Assembly (NCBI GenBank): GCA_014706295.1 | Contig: JACSVZ010000011.1 | Coordinates: 12,616,163-12,680,162, forward strand | DNA: 64,000 nucleotides | Origin: Lycocorax pyrrhopterus obiensis | Lineage: Eukaryota; Chordata; Aves; Passeriformes; Paradisaeidae | Direction: 5' to 3' | In this document: positions 1-53,892 of the stretch, in pieces | Numbering within the stretch: position 1 is the first letter of the stretch | Layout of the letters: each line of letters opens with the position of its first letter | Translations under genes and position numbers: made by a program | The notes under the pieces: generated by a model | Databases searched by the model: none | Seen by the model: the letters and a program-made list of their open reading frames with translations, nothing else | Told to the model about the DNA's origin: nothing

Positions 1-1124
1 TCAAGCATGTACTCAAGTCCCATGGTCTTCCTGAACTTGTGGCTTCAACTAGCAGTGCATGTGTGTGCAAGTGGGATTTCCCAGAGCAGCTGCCTTCCAC
101 CACAGCACATCTCCAGACCCACTAAGCTTCTCTCTAGCAAATAACAGCATTTCCCATCAGTAAAGCATCATGGAAGGAAAGGGACTCAAAAGCAGTAGCA
201 GTGTTGCTGTTGTGGAGCCTTTTGGGAGTCAGGCAGTGCCTGGCAGTGCTGGGAGCTGCACTCCAGGCCAGCCAGAGCTTTCATCAGCCTTAAGCAGGTG
301 CCCAAGTGGAGCTATGTATGTGAGCAGGGTCAGAGCTGGCCAGAGGAGAAATGATCTACTCATTTGCATGACTCCGTCTAAGCTTTTTTTAACACAAAAT
401 TTGAGGGTTAATGAGGTTTGGCACAGGTATCTCTATATATCAAAAGAAGAAACTCCTCACAGTGTGATTTTAGCCATGGCTCTAGCAAAGAGTACTGAAA
501 TCCTAATTCCTGGAAAAAAGGGACATTCTGGATCAACCTTTTTGTTGGGTCTGTTTTTTTTTTTTTTTTTTGAGAAAAGCCCACTTTGCCCTGTAACAGA
601 GGCTGGATCTTTTCATGTCTCTTTCTCTTAATGATTTAGGGAAAGGAGGGCACAGCTACCAATACTGCCCTCAATTCTTGTTAACTCTTCTTTTCTATCA
701 AACACTGAAGCTTTAATAAAAAAAAATCTAAAAAAGGAAAAAAGCTAAGCCTTTTCCCTAGGTCAAGCATTTACTGCATTCCTGGCAGGTTTCTTCTCTT
801 TTTTGTCACCATGATGTGGAATTTCTTCCATCATAGCCTGTTTAACACTCAGCTCCCTCATCCATTTCACCTCTATAGACTATAAACAGCAACTCAGAAT
901 AAAAATACAGCTGAGCCGACAGTCAGGGAGCATCTCCTGCCTGGTAGCAATCCTGGCTGGTAACGGTGCCCATCCCTGAGATGGAGAGGGGGTGCCTGCA
1001 CTGCAGCGGCCCCACACGAGCTCCCCACATCTCCACAACAGGGTGTTTACAGGCACCCTGTGGATTTCAAGTCATGGGGTTGCTTTAACCCACTCTTTTT
1101 CCTTTCCCCTCGGCTCTCCTGCAG
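1..1124 (+). other. GNAO1: GNAO1 intron between exons 7B and 8B (partial)
   Basis: This stretch is intronic because it ends in a polypyrimidine tract and a CAG acceptor at 1122-1124 directly before exon 8B. Exon 7B is not in the window. I see no gene in it. The only structured element is a run of 18 T at 554-571. Open frames here do not resemble any protein I know. Confidence 0.75.
554..571. repeat. Poly(T) run
   Basis: Eighteen consecutive T in the GNAO1 intron. There is no adjacent element body that would mark it as a retrotransposon tail. Confidence 0.85.
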
Positions 1125-12416
<11,292 letters not shown>

Positions 12417-12654
12417 GCCCCCCGGCGCACAGCGACTGCTTGGGTGGCGATCCCGGCGCCAGGAGAGAAAAGAAACATAAAAATAACAAAAAAAAAAAAA
12501 ACAACCCCAACGCAACCACACACAGACACACACAGACACACACACGCGCGGGGGGGAAAAAAAAAAAAGAAACGAAAAAAGCAGATTGAAGGAGAGAAAA
12601 AAAAATTGTCATCATAATCATGCGAGTTGGTAAATAAAAAGGCATAAGGAAAAA

Positions 12655-12681
12655 TTATATATATACGTATATATATATATA
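12655..12681. repeat. (TA)n microsatellite
   Basis: Alternating T and A, interrupted once by CG, inside the GNAO1 3'UTR. Likely length-polymorphic. Confidence 0.8.
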
Positions 12682-14016
12682 AAAAAATCCACACCCTCCT
12701 TTTTAGTTTGTTTATTTGAACCCCCTTCTCCTCACTCCCGTCCCCGGTGTCCCGACCTGGGGACACCCGGGGGCCGGGGGGGCTCTGCCCGACCCCACCA
12801 TCCCAACAGCTCCCCCCGGTACCCGGCAGGGAGAGGGGGGAAGGGCAGCGCCCGGGGTCACCCTGGGCAGGGGCTTCTCCTCCCAGCAGTTATTTGACCA
12901 TGGGCTGCTATTTTCTAATTATGATTATTATAATTCATTATTGTGGGTTGGCTTTTTTAAATTATTATTATTATTTTGGTTAATTTTTTTTTTCCAGCAT
13001 GGGCAAGGCCGGGCTGCCCCTGCCTGCCCCCGGCCACGCTGCCGCCTTCAGAAACAAGAAGGGGTTTTGGTTTTTTTGTTTGTTTGGGTTTTTTTTTAAA
13101 GAAGGAGGGAAAAAATTGAAAACTGCCCCCGGCCACAGGTCACAGCTAAAAAGGGAAACAACAGCAGCAACAAGCAGGTCTCCTCCCATTCCCCACCCTG
13201 GCTGTTTGGGGGGAAGGCTGCAGTGGGGGCATCCTCCTCCTGCTCCCTTCCCAGGGTTTCAAGGGGGTTCGGTCAGATTTTTTCAATTCTCACACCAATT
13301 CAGGCCAAAGCCCTCACCAGACGGAGCCGGCGGGTTTTTCCCATTTTTTTCCCTCCCTCCTGGTTTAACAACTCCCTGCTCCCGGTCACTGCTCACTCTC
13401 CAGGTCCGTATCCAAAAGCACAGCTTGACCCCCCCAACCAGAGTCCCCCCTCACCCCCCCTTCAGGGCCGACCAGGGACATCAGGGAGGGCTATACAGAT
13501 ATATATATTTTATTTTATTTTTTGTTTAGAGTATTTTTTTGTTTTTGTTTTGTTTTTATTAATTATTTTTAACTCTTTCCAGTGAATGCTTTTTTGTGCT
13601 GCTTTTCTCTCCCCCTCTCCTGCCCCAGTCCTCTCTCCCTTTTAGTGAATGGTGTTTTCTCTCTCATGTGGGGATGTTTGTGCTGCAAAATAAGAAAAAA
13701 GGAAAAAAAAAGCAAAAAAAACTTTAAAAAGCAAACTTAAAAAAAGCAAGAATTAAAATAATTTAAAAATTTTAAAAAACACACACAAAACCACAAAAAA
13801 ATAATTAAAAAAATAATAAAAAAAACCAACAACAAAAATCGAATGTAGTGTTTACATTGAAGCCACTGTTTTCATGACCAATCCCTCATCATTTCTACTT
13901 TGATTAGTAACCAGACGTCTTCACGGTTTCACTTTTACGAGTTACCTTTGCTGAAGAAGAGCAGTCACACCTGTTCAAAAGAAAATGAATAAATAAAGAG
14001 GAAACTTAAAAAAAGA

Positions 14017-14037
14017 TATTATATATATATATATATA
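14017..14037. repeat. (TA)n microsatellite
   Basis: About ten TA units just downstream of the AATAAA pair at 13988-13997 in the GNAO1 3'UTR. Confidence 0.8.
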
Positions 14038-14149
14038 AAAAGCGCCAGGTCTTTCTAAGCCTTTCTATTACGAATCAGTGAGGTTTCTGTGATATATTAC
14101 ACACTGCCAATCTCTTTCTCTGACTAATGGAAAAATTCATGTGTAGCTC

Positions 14150-14155
14150 AATAAA
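14150..14155 (+). terminator. GNAO1: Distal poly(A) signal of GNAO1
   Basis: AATAAA is followed within 10-20 nt by a T/G-rich stretch (TGTTTGTCTGT). It is the last such signal before the sequence changes to a GC-rich intergenic block. The upstream pair at 13988-13997 is an alternative. Confidence 0.5.
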
Positions 14156-14175
14156 GAGAATGTTTGTCTGTACCC

Positions 14176-16300
14176 TGGGCTCTCCCCTCCCGCGCCTCCG
14201 CCTCCTTCTTTCCCCCCCCGTGCCTGCCGGTCTCCTTCCAAAGGGAGGAAGAAAAAATACCAAAAATCGCTTTTTGGGGGCATTTTCTGCTGGTAGCAGA
14301 GGGAGAAGGGAACTACAGATTGGTGTAACTACTGATTGTAAATTCTGGGAAAGCAGCATGTGGAAGCCCTTTGGTGCTTCAGAACATCACTGTGAGCAAA
14401 AGGTCCCCCCAAAGACGTCCCCAGGCAAGAAAATATTATTTCTTTGGGGAATGCGAAGCTAATCACCAGGGTGAGTCCTTCATTTGTGGCAACATCACAA
14501 ATCCCACAATATTAAAGTTTTTCCCCCTAAGATACAGAGGAAGGTTCTGCAAGAAAGTTGAGGTTTTCTCCTTGCTGCTCAAGTGATTCTGGGTTTGTTT
14601 GGATTTTTTGGGGGTTGGGGTTTTTTTCAGTTTGAGTTTTTCCTGCATTCTCCTTCGTCCCAGGTCCCCAGCTCCTGTGCATGCCAGCTCTGGGCACCGT
14701 GACCACAGGTGGGACACTTGGAGAGCCACCGGCCCTGGGCACAGCGCCGGCACTGCCGGGCACAGGGCTGGGTCTCGGCACCACACTTGACATCCCCTCC
14801 CGTACCACGGGAACGCTTCCAAACCCCGTGGCATCGCCCGGGGATGAAGCCATAGAGAAGGTGACCCAAGCTCCAGGACCCCCCTGTGCCACCCCTGGCG
14901 TGTCCCCTGCCCAGCCCCGAGGAGGGAAGGGTGGGTGGCAGAGACTCCGGCACGCAGCAGCAGCTCCTGACCAACCCGGCCTTTCCAAGGTTCCTGCTGT
15001 TTCCAGCGACCAGAAGCGTATGCTGGCACTGGGAAAGTCGATCAGGCCTCTCCTCAGATGACCTCTCTTTCCAGGGAGGCAGAGCCAGCCAAGAGGCCAC
15101 CGCTGGTCCTGTGCTGCTCTGCACAAACCAGCCTTTCATGGCTCAAGTAGGTCACTGTGCAGCGGTGCCGCAGGCAAAGGTGCCATCCAGTGGCTGGCCA
15201 GGGTCCACTCCTCAGGGAGCTGCCGGGAAAAGTCAGGAGCGCAACAGAAGTCCGGAAAGAACAGCCCCAGTCTCTGAAACACCCCCGCCCTCCCTGGTGG
15301 AGCCCCAGGAACCTTCCTCTTCCCACGGACACCGGGAAGCTCCTTCTCTCATCTCTGCTGCAGCCCCAGGACCTCTGGCAGGGACAGGCTCATGGCACCC
15401 TCTCCTTCCCCACGATCTGCTGCTGGCGGAAGGACTGGATTCCACAGCAGGGTCCTGCAGCAGGCAGGGAGGGCTGGGGGGAGCTGCTTTGCCGGTGTCT
15501 TCCCAGGCACCTTTTTTGCAGTGGTGAAATTGAGGGCGGCAGGATGTCACAGCTCCCAGAGCACCAGGAGGAGGAAGTGGCTCATGCACCGCTGAGCCAC
15601 CTCCAAGCCAAGCCCTGGAGAACCCGGGACTCCTCAGCTTCTGTGTGTGAGGAGCGGGAAGGAAACTGCTCCAGGGCAGAGCACTCCCGCGCTGAAGGTG
15701 GGTGGGCTGGGACAGAACGGGCCAAAGCGGTGGACATTGCCCAGAGCCAGGTCAAAACCCATCCTGGCTGCAGGCAGCCCCTCTGCCGAGAGGGAGCTGG
15801 GATCATTCTGCCTGTCGTGTACAAAGTGCATCATCAGGTAAAACATCTCCCAGAAATGCAGCAAGGAGGAGGAACTCATGGAGACCCAGAGCCCTCGAGG
15901 ATTTCTGTGCTGTTTTCTGCACTCCCAGAGGAACATCGACTCTGCTGCCTGGATCACAACCCAAACTCTGCATTGCTCACACGAACAATAGCTCTCAGCT
16001 GTCCACGCACTGCCAGACAGGTCAAAACCCACCTGATTTTCAGTCCCTTGAGACACTGTTTCTCTGTCATTTCCATGTTCACAGCACAGCCAAATTCCAG
16101 TAGCAGTTACTACCCTGCAACCAGAGGCTTGGGAGAATGTTCCCAAACACAGTGTCAGGTGTTTGTGCTCCCTCTCATCGGATGGAAAGGGGGAACCAAA
16201 AGGGACCAAAGTGCAAATGCCCCATTTACAGACCGAACAAACACTAGGAACACGAGAAATCACACTACAGAAATTTACAAACAATTTCCAACACTGATCA
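14176..16300. other. Intergenic region between convergent GNAO1 and AMFR
   Basis: The genes converge here and are separated by about 2.1 kb. The sequence is GC-rich up to 15.9 kb and then AT-richer. It contains a 420-codon open frame (15157-16419, plus strand) and a 216-codon open frame on the opposite strand (15634-16284). Neither translation resembles a known family. Both are rich in Arg, Trp, His, Ser and Cys with no visible domain, signal peptide or membrane segment. No transposon is recognised. Confidence 0.6.
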
Positions 16301-16419
16301 AGGTTTTATTTTTGTTTGGTTGGTTTTTTTTAACAATAAAAACAAAACAGCTGTGTTCTAGGCAAAACCAAAGATCTCAAAAAAAATTTTTGAGGTTTAC
16401 TAATAGCATTGCAAGGTAA
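15157..16419 (+). other. Long open frame of unknown status (420 codons)
   Basis: This is the longest uninterrupted reading frame in the window. It starts at ATG 15157 and runs into the antisense of the AMFR 3'UTR, with a stop at 16417-16419. I recognise no homologue, domain, catalytic motif, signal peptide or coiled coil. Composition (many Trp, Arg, Cys and His) looks like translated non-coding GC-rich DNA. A CAGGTCAAAACCCA-like 14-mer occurs twice within it (about 15749 and 16018). I list it as an observation, not as a gene. Confidence 0.15.
16305..16310 (-). terminator. AMFR: Candidate poly(A) signal of AMFR
   Basis: AATAAA on the minus strand, followed downstream by a T/G-rich stretch. 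AATAAA at 16435-16440 is an equally well formed alternative 130 bp earlier. Both give a 3'UTR of 1.2-1.4 kb. Confidence 0.4.
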
Positions 16420-17666
16420 GGCTTCCCAAAGAGTTTTATTGAAATAAATTATTTTCACCTAAACATTGATGCAATTCCTCTCATTAAATTCACCTTCACC
16501 TAAAAACCAACAGTAAAAAAAGTTACCAACAATTCTAGATAATACTGGGCTCCTTCTAAAGGACGGTGAAACTAGAACTCTTCAGAAGTTTAAAAATTAA
16601 GTCACTGCCATGTAAAATTCAACTATGTAAGCTAGCGGCGGCGGCGCCAAGGGGATCTCAAAAGTTCTTAAGAAAATCCAGGTTAGCAGGTTGGGCTGCA
16701 GCCAGCAAAGGTCCAGCTGCCCCCATTCCTCCAGTCTTTCTGAATAAACTCATGGTGAGGTTGTGGGGTTAAAAATGAAATAAAAAGCAAGATATTGGAG
16801 CGATCTCCGCGCCGTCCCATCAGTGTTGCACTGGAGTCCAGGACAGGCAGGTTTTACTTTCAATGCCCTCGGCTCATGGCAACGATGTAACCTCGCCTTA
16901 GGTCCCTCTTCTTCACTCGATCCCCCTCTGTCCCTCGCTTGTTTCTGGACATAAAAGGCAAAGGAAAAGTGCAGCCTTGGGGATGAACAGAGCCAGATCT
17001 CTGCCAGTGCAGAAGAGCCCAGCAACAGTGAACTATTTCATGCTGGAATTGGCGTGAATCGGCGCTTTGCTGCACAATTCATGAATTCAGGTTTTCCTGT
17101 GTTGTGTAGCCAGACAACTTCATCCAGTGTAAGAACCTCCCAGCAACGCTCCCCCAGCCCTTCAAGCCGCCCTACGTAACACCCTTGGCTGCTGAAGGAA
17201 CAGGGACTGAGTAGCCTGCTCGTCTAACACAGGGCTTGCTGCAAGCTTCTAAGCTTCCTTCCCGCAGAGTAACTGCCCCTGATCTCGAGCAGAACATGCT
17301 CGTGCGCTCCGTGACCTGCACCCACAGCTACCTCAGAACACACTTCCCCCAGCCTCTGCTGTGCAGTCAGCCCCATAGCTCATGCCAGCTGCAGAAATCA
17401 TGCCCGTGGTTTAGAAATTGCCTTTTGTTGTGGAGAAGATCAACGTCACATAGAAAATATTACAAAAAAGGTTAATTTGTCAGCTGTCCAAACATTATTA
17501 GACCACATGCTTTATACAGCAGAGAGGCAGCCAGCTCACTCGGCAGCACAGCCAGCTGAACTCTGAAGAGACACTTTCCTGCTGGTATAGAAAGCGCAGG
17601 GTTTTTTGTATTTAATGTATTTATTCAACGTTGCTCACGAGGAGGAGGAAGGAGGGGCAGCGAGCG
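16305..17666 (-). other. AMFR: AMFR 3'UTR
   Basis: The interval lies between the AMFR stop (17667) and the last good minus-strand poly(A) signal. It is unique sequence with no recognised repeat. AATAAA occurs on the minus strand at 16435-16440 and 16305-16310. Another AATAAA close to the stop (plus TTTATT near 17629) would give a 40-nt UTR and is less likely. Confidence 0.5.
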
Positions 17667-44601
<26,935 letters not shown>

Positions 44602-44900
44602 CGCGGAGCCCTCGCCGCCGCCCGGCCCCGACCCGCCGCGCTCCCCCTGCTCAACGCCCGCCCCGCCGCCCCTCCCCGGGGCCGGGCGAGCCGCCCCCGC
44701 TGGAGAAAGGAAAAAGACCGGGCCCGCACCCCCCGCCCCGACTCCGGGCGCCGCGTCCGCCCGTCACCCCGCGCGCTGAGTCACGGCCGGGGCGGCGCTT
44801 CCACCGGCCCGGCCCTGCCCCGCACCCCCCCGCGCCCGGGACAGCCCCGCCGGAGCTGCGCGCGGGGGGAATTAGAGGGGCCTTCGGGAGGCCCCAAACC

Positions 44901-46283
44901 TACAGGCAGGGGGGCAGAGGAGAGCGCGTAGAGACTGCAGGAGCAGCGCCCTTCCACAGGCAGCCTGGAACAAGAATTAGTCTCCCCAACTACCGCGTGG
45001 TGAGATGTGCTCCTAAGTGCCAGGGCTCAAAAGCTGCACTCTGCTCCTCGTTCTTGCAGCATCTGACTTCCAGACTTCCACCTGCCCTTCCTTACTTCCA
45101 CGGGCAAAAAGGGTTCTCTTTCCACTCCCCTGCTAGCTTTATTTCCCCCAGCTGGCAGCTAAGAAACCATACATTCTACTCACCATCTGTCTGGGTCTTC
45201 CATCCATAGGACCAAAGTGAACAGCCCTTCCACTACCTTTCCCAGCATTTGTCAGTACATTTCCCATACTGCACAGCTTCAATTTGACCAAAGCACCAAG
45301 CTGTCAGGATTGTTCTGTACATTGCTTACCAGTGCAGATGGCAGCAGAGCCAAGCACTTTGGCAAGATTCAGTTCTCTTGGCAGCAGGCACTCTCCAACC
45401 CTGCCTTCAAAAAAGAGGACAGTGCACAAGCAACAGTGCATCTTCTGATCACAGGCAGAACTTGGAAACAAATCTTTTAAAGACTCATTAAGCAAAATTA
45501 TGGAAGACTAAAGGCATTGGGAAGTGTCACATCCAACTGGACTTTATGTTTAGCCAAGCATGTAAAAACCCCAGAATCTGGAAGATTGGTATTTACTACC
45601 TACAAGAGACTGAAATGTTGAGGAGAAAAAGCAGAAGCATGGGTATCCCTTGCAGGATGAGACAGCACAGGTCAGCATAACATGGAACCACTTTCATGTG
45701 GCATTGGCAAAGCGTTTCAGCATGACCCTGATTCTGTCCCACAGCTGAGGAAAAATATACAAAATTAACTTCACTTTCCCTATTTTAACTGTATTTTAGA
45801 CCAGTCCAACAGAATTTTTGGGTTGTTACTGTCTTAAGAGGGCACTGAAGGAACAGATGCATGTTGCATCTCCTCCAAGCCCTGTACAAACAGATCAGTT
45901 CTGGTAAAAAAAGGTAAAGGCTACACTTGCTTTTAAGTACTCATGCTCCCTCAAAACAGCAGTTAGGGTCTCCAAGTTAATTAAGGCTCAGAACAATATT
46001 GCACCCACTAATACTGTTTCATTTCTCCCTGATCCTAGGGATATTCCCTGCTCAGGGATAGAGATTGCAGCATCTCAATGGGCCCTGAATGGCTTAGCTC
46101 CTCCTCATTTCCAAGATCATCTGTATTCCTGAAGAAAAGTAATAAAGTTTAACATATGCACCTAAGAGACAGTTAAAGAAAAATAAAACTACTAAAAAAC
46201 AGAAGGAAAAAAAACCTTAAAAAAAATCTCCCAACAATGAAAACCAAACCAAACCCAACACAAACAGAATCTTAACCATATTG
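44901..46283. other. Interval between NUDT21 3' end and AMFR promoter
   Basis: This is the head-to-tail gap of about 1.4 kb. I see no gene. A minus-strand AATAAA at 45138-45143 could end a longer NUDT21 3'UTR that nearly reaches the AMFR promoter; in mammals NUDT21 is known to have long 3'UTR forms. No repeat is recognised. Confidence 0.55.
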
Positions 46284-46289
46284 TTTAAT
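46284..46289 (-). terminator. NUDT21: Proximal poly(A) signal of NUDT21
   Basis: ATTAAA on the minus strand is followed by a strikingly GT-rich stretch (TGTTTGTGTTGGGTTTGG and more, plus strand 46235-46272), a strong downstream element. UGUA motifs lie 5 nt and 30 nt upstream (plus TACA at 46294-46297 and 46319-46322), with another at 46473-46476. The resulting 3'UTR is about 250 nt. Longer forms are possible. Confidence 0.6.
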
Positions 46290-46536
46290 GTTGTACAAAA
46301 CAAAAAATTGGTGAGTATTACAGTGAAAAGGGATTGAAACACTGGTAGCCCATTGCCATCTCTCTAGCTAAACAGTTGAGATTCACTTCTCTGTTCATAC
46401 CATAGAATGTTTAGTGGCCTTCAGGAACAGAATGACTTAAAAAAATCCTTGTGTCACACGTATTCGTTTCTCTACAGTTCAAAGCTGTGCTCACAGAGAC
46501 GGCTTCTTCTACTGGAGTCTTCAGGTATATAGGAAT

Positions 46537-53491
<6,955 letters not shown>

Positions 53492-53741
53492 GGCGAGAAG
53501 CGGCGGGAAGAGGCGGCGGGAGCGGTAGATCAGCGCTGGGCAGGGGGAACGGCGTCCGCCATTAACACACCCGCCAAGCCCTCAGCGCCGCGCGCCGCCT
53601 GCCGGGACCCGCCGCGCTCCGCTCCCGCCTCTCCTCGCTCATTGGCCAACGGCATTCCGCCCCGTCCTCCGTGCGATCCGATTGGCCACCGCGGGGGGAG
53701 CGCGGGGACCGCAGGGAGTCGTAGTCCAGCCGGACGGTGCC
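53492..53741. promoter_or_regulatory. Bidirectional CpG-island promoter of NUDT21 and OGFOD1
   Basis: The two start codons are 250 bp apart and point away from each other in a CpG island (about 53.15-54.35 kb). There is no TATA box. Two inverted CCAAT boxes (ATTGGCCA at 53641-53648 and 53681-53688) are exactly 40 bp apart, and an ACTACGACTCCCTGC element lies on the minus strand at 53711-53725. It resembles the ZNF143/THAP11 site ACTACAAYTCCCRG found in many vertebrate promoters. NF-Y and ZNF143 use is inferred from the motifs. Confidence 0.8.
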
Positions 53742-53892
53742 ATGGCCACCAAGCGTCACGGAGCGGCAGCGCCGGCGGCGGCGAAGCGCGGGAGGCGCGA
53801 GGCGCGCGCAGAGCTCTGCGCGGCCCTCGGGGACGCGGCGCTGCGGGAGCGCGCGGGGGCGGCCTGGGCCCGCGGGGAGCGGCTCCGGCACG
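53742..53892 (+). CDS. OGFOD1: OGFOD1 exon 1 (residues 1-51)
   Basis: ATG at 53742 with a good context (GCCATGG) opens [20 protein letters not shown]; the exon ends at GERLRH plus one base of Glu51. The next exon resumes with the conserved pattern. A 40-bp tandem duplication repeats the exon end and donor (see 53866-53940), so a second donor lies at 53933. Confidence 0.93.

Larger units (their letters stand above)
12417..14175 (+). other. GNAO1: GNAO1 alpha-o1 3'UTR, low complexity
   Basis: The sequence after the alpha-o1 stop alternates between A-rich, CA-rich, TA-rich, G/C-rich and T-rich blocks, with (CA)n near 12515-12546, (TA)n at 12655-12681 and 14017-14037, and A-rich DNA at about 13690-13840. 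A complex, more normal stretch at 13840-14000 ends with overlapping AATAAA at 13988-13997. No coding potential is seen. The end is set by the AATAAA at 14150-14155 as the last strong signal; a shorter UTR ending near 12.66 kb (AATAAA 12633-12638) or near 14.0 kb is possible. Confidence 0.65.

Noticed and set aside
14463..15139. Overlapping minus-strand frames of 170-199 codons
   Set aside because: Three overlapping frames in one GC-rich block, none with a recognisable domain or conserved pattern, point to composition rather than coding.
17625..17635. Minus-strand AATAAA just after the AMFR stop as the only poly(A) signal
   Set aside because: It would leave a 3'UTR of about 40 nt. Better placed signals lie at 16435 and 16305.
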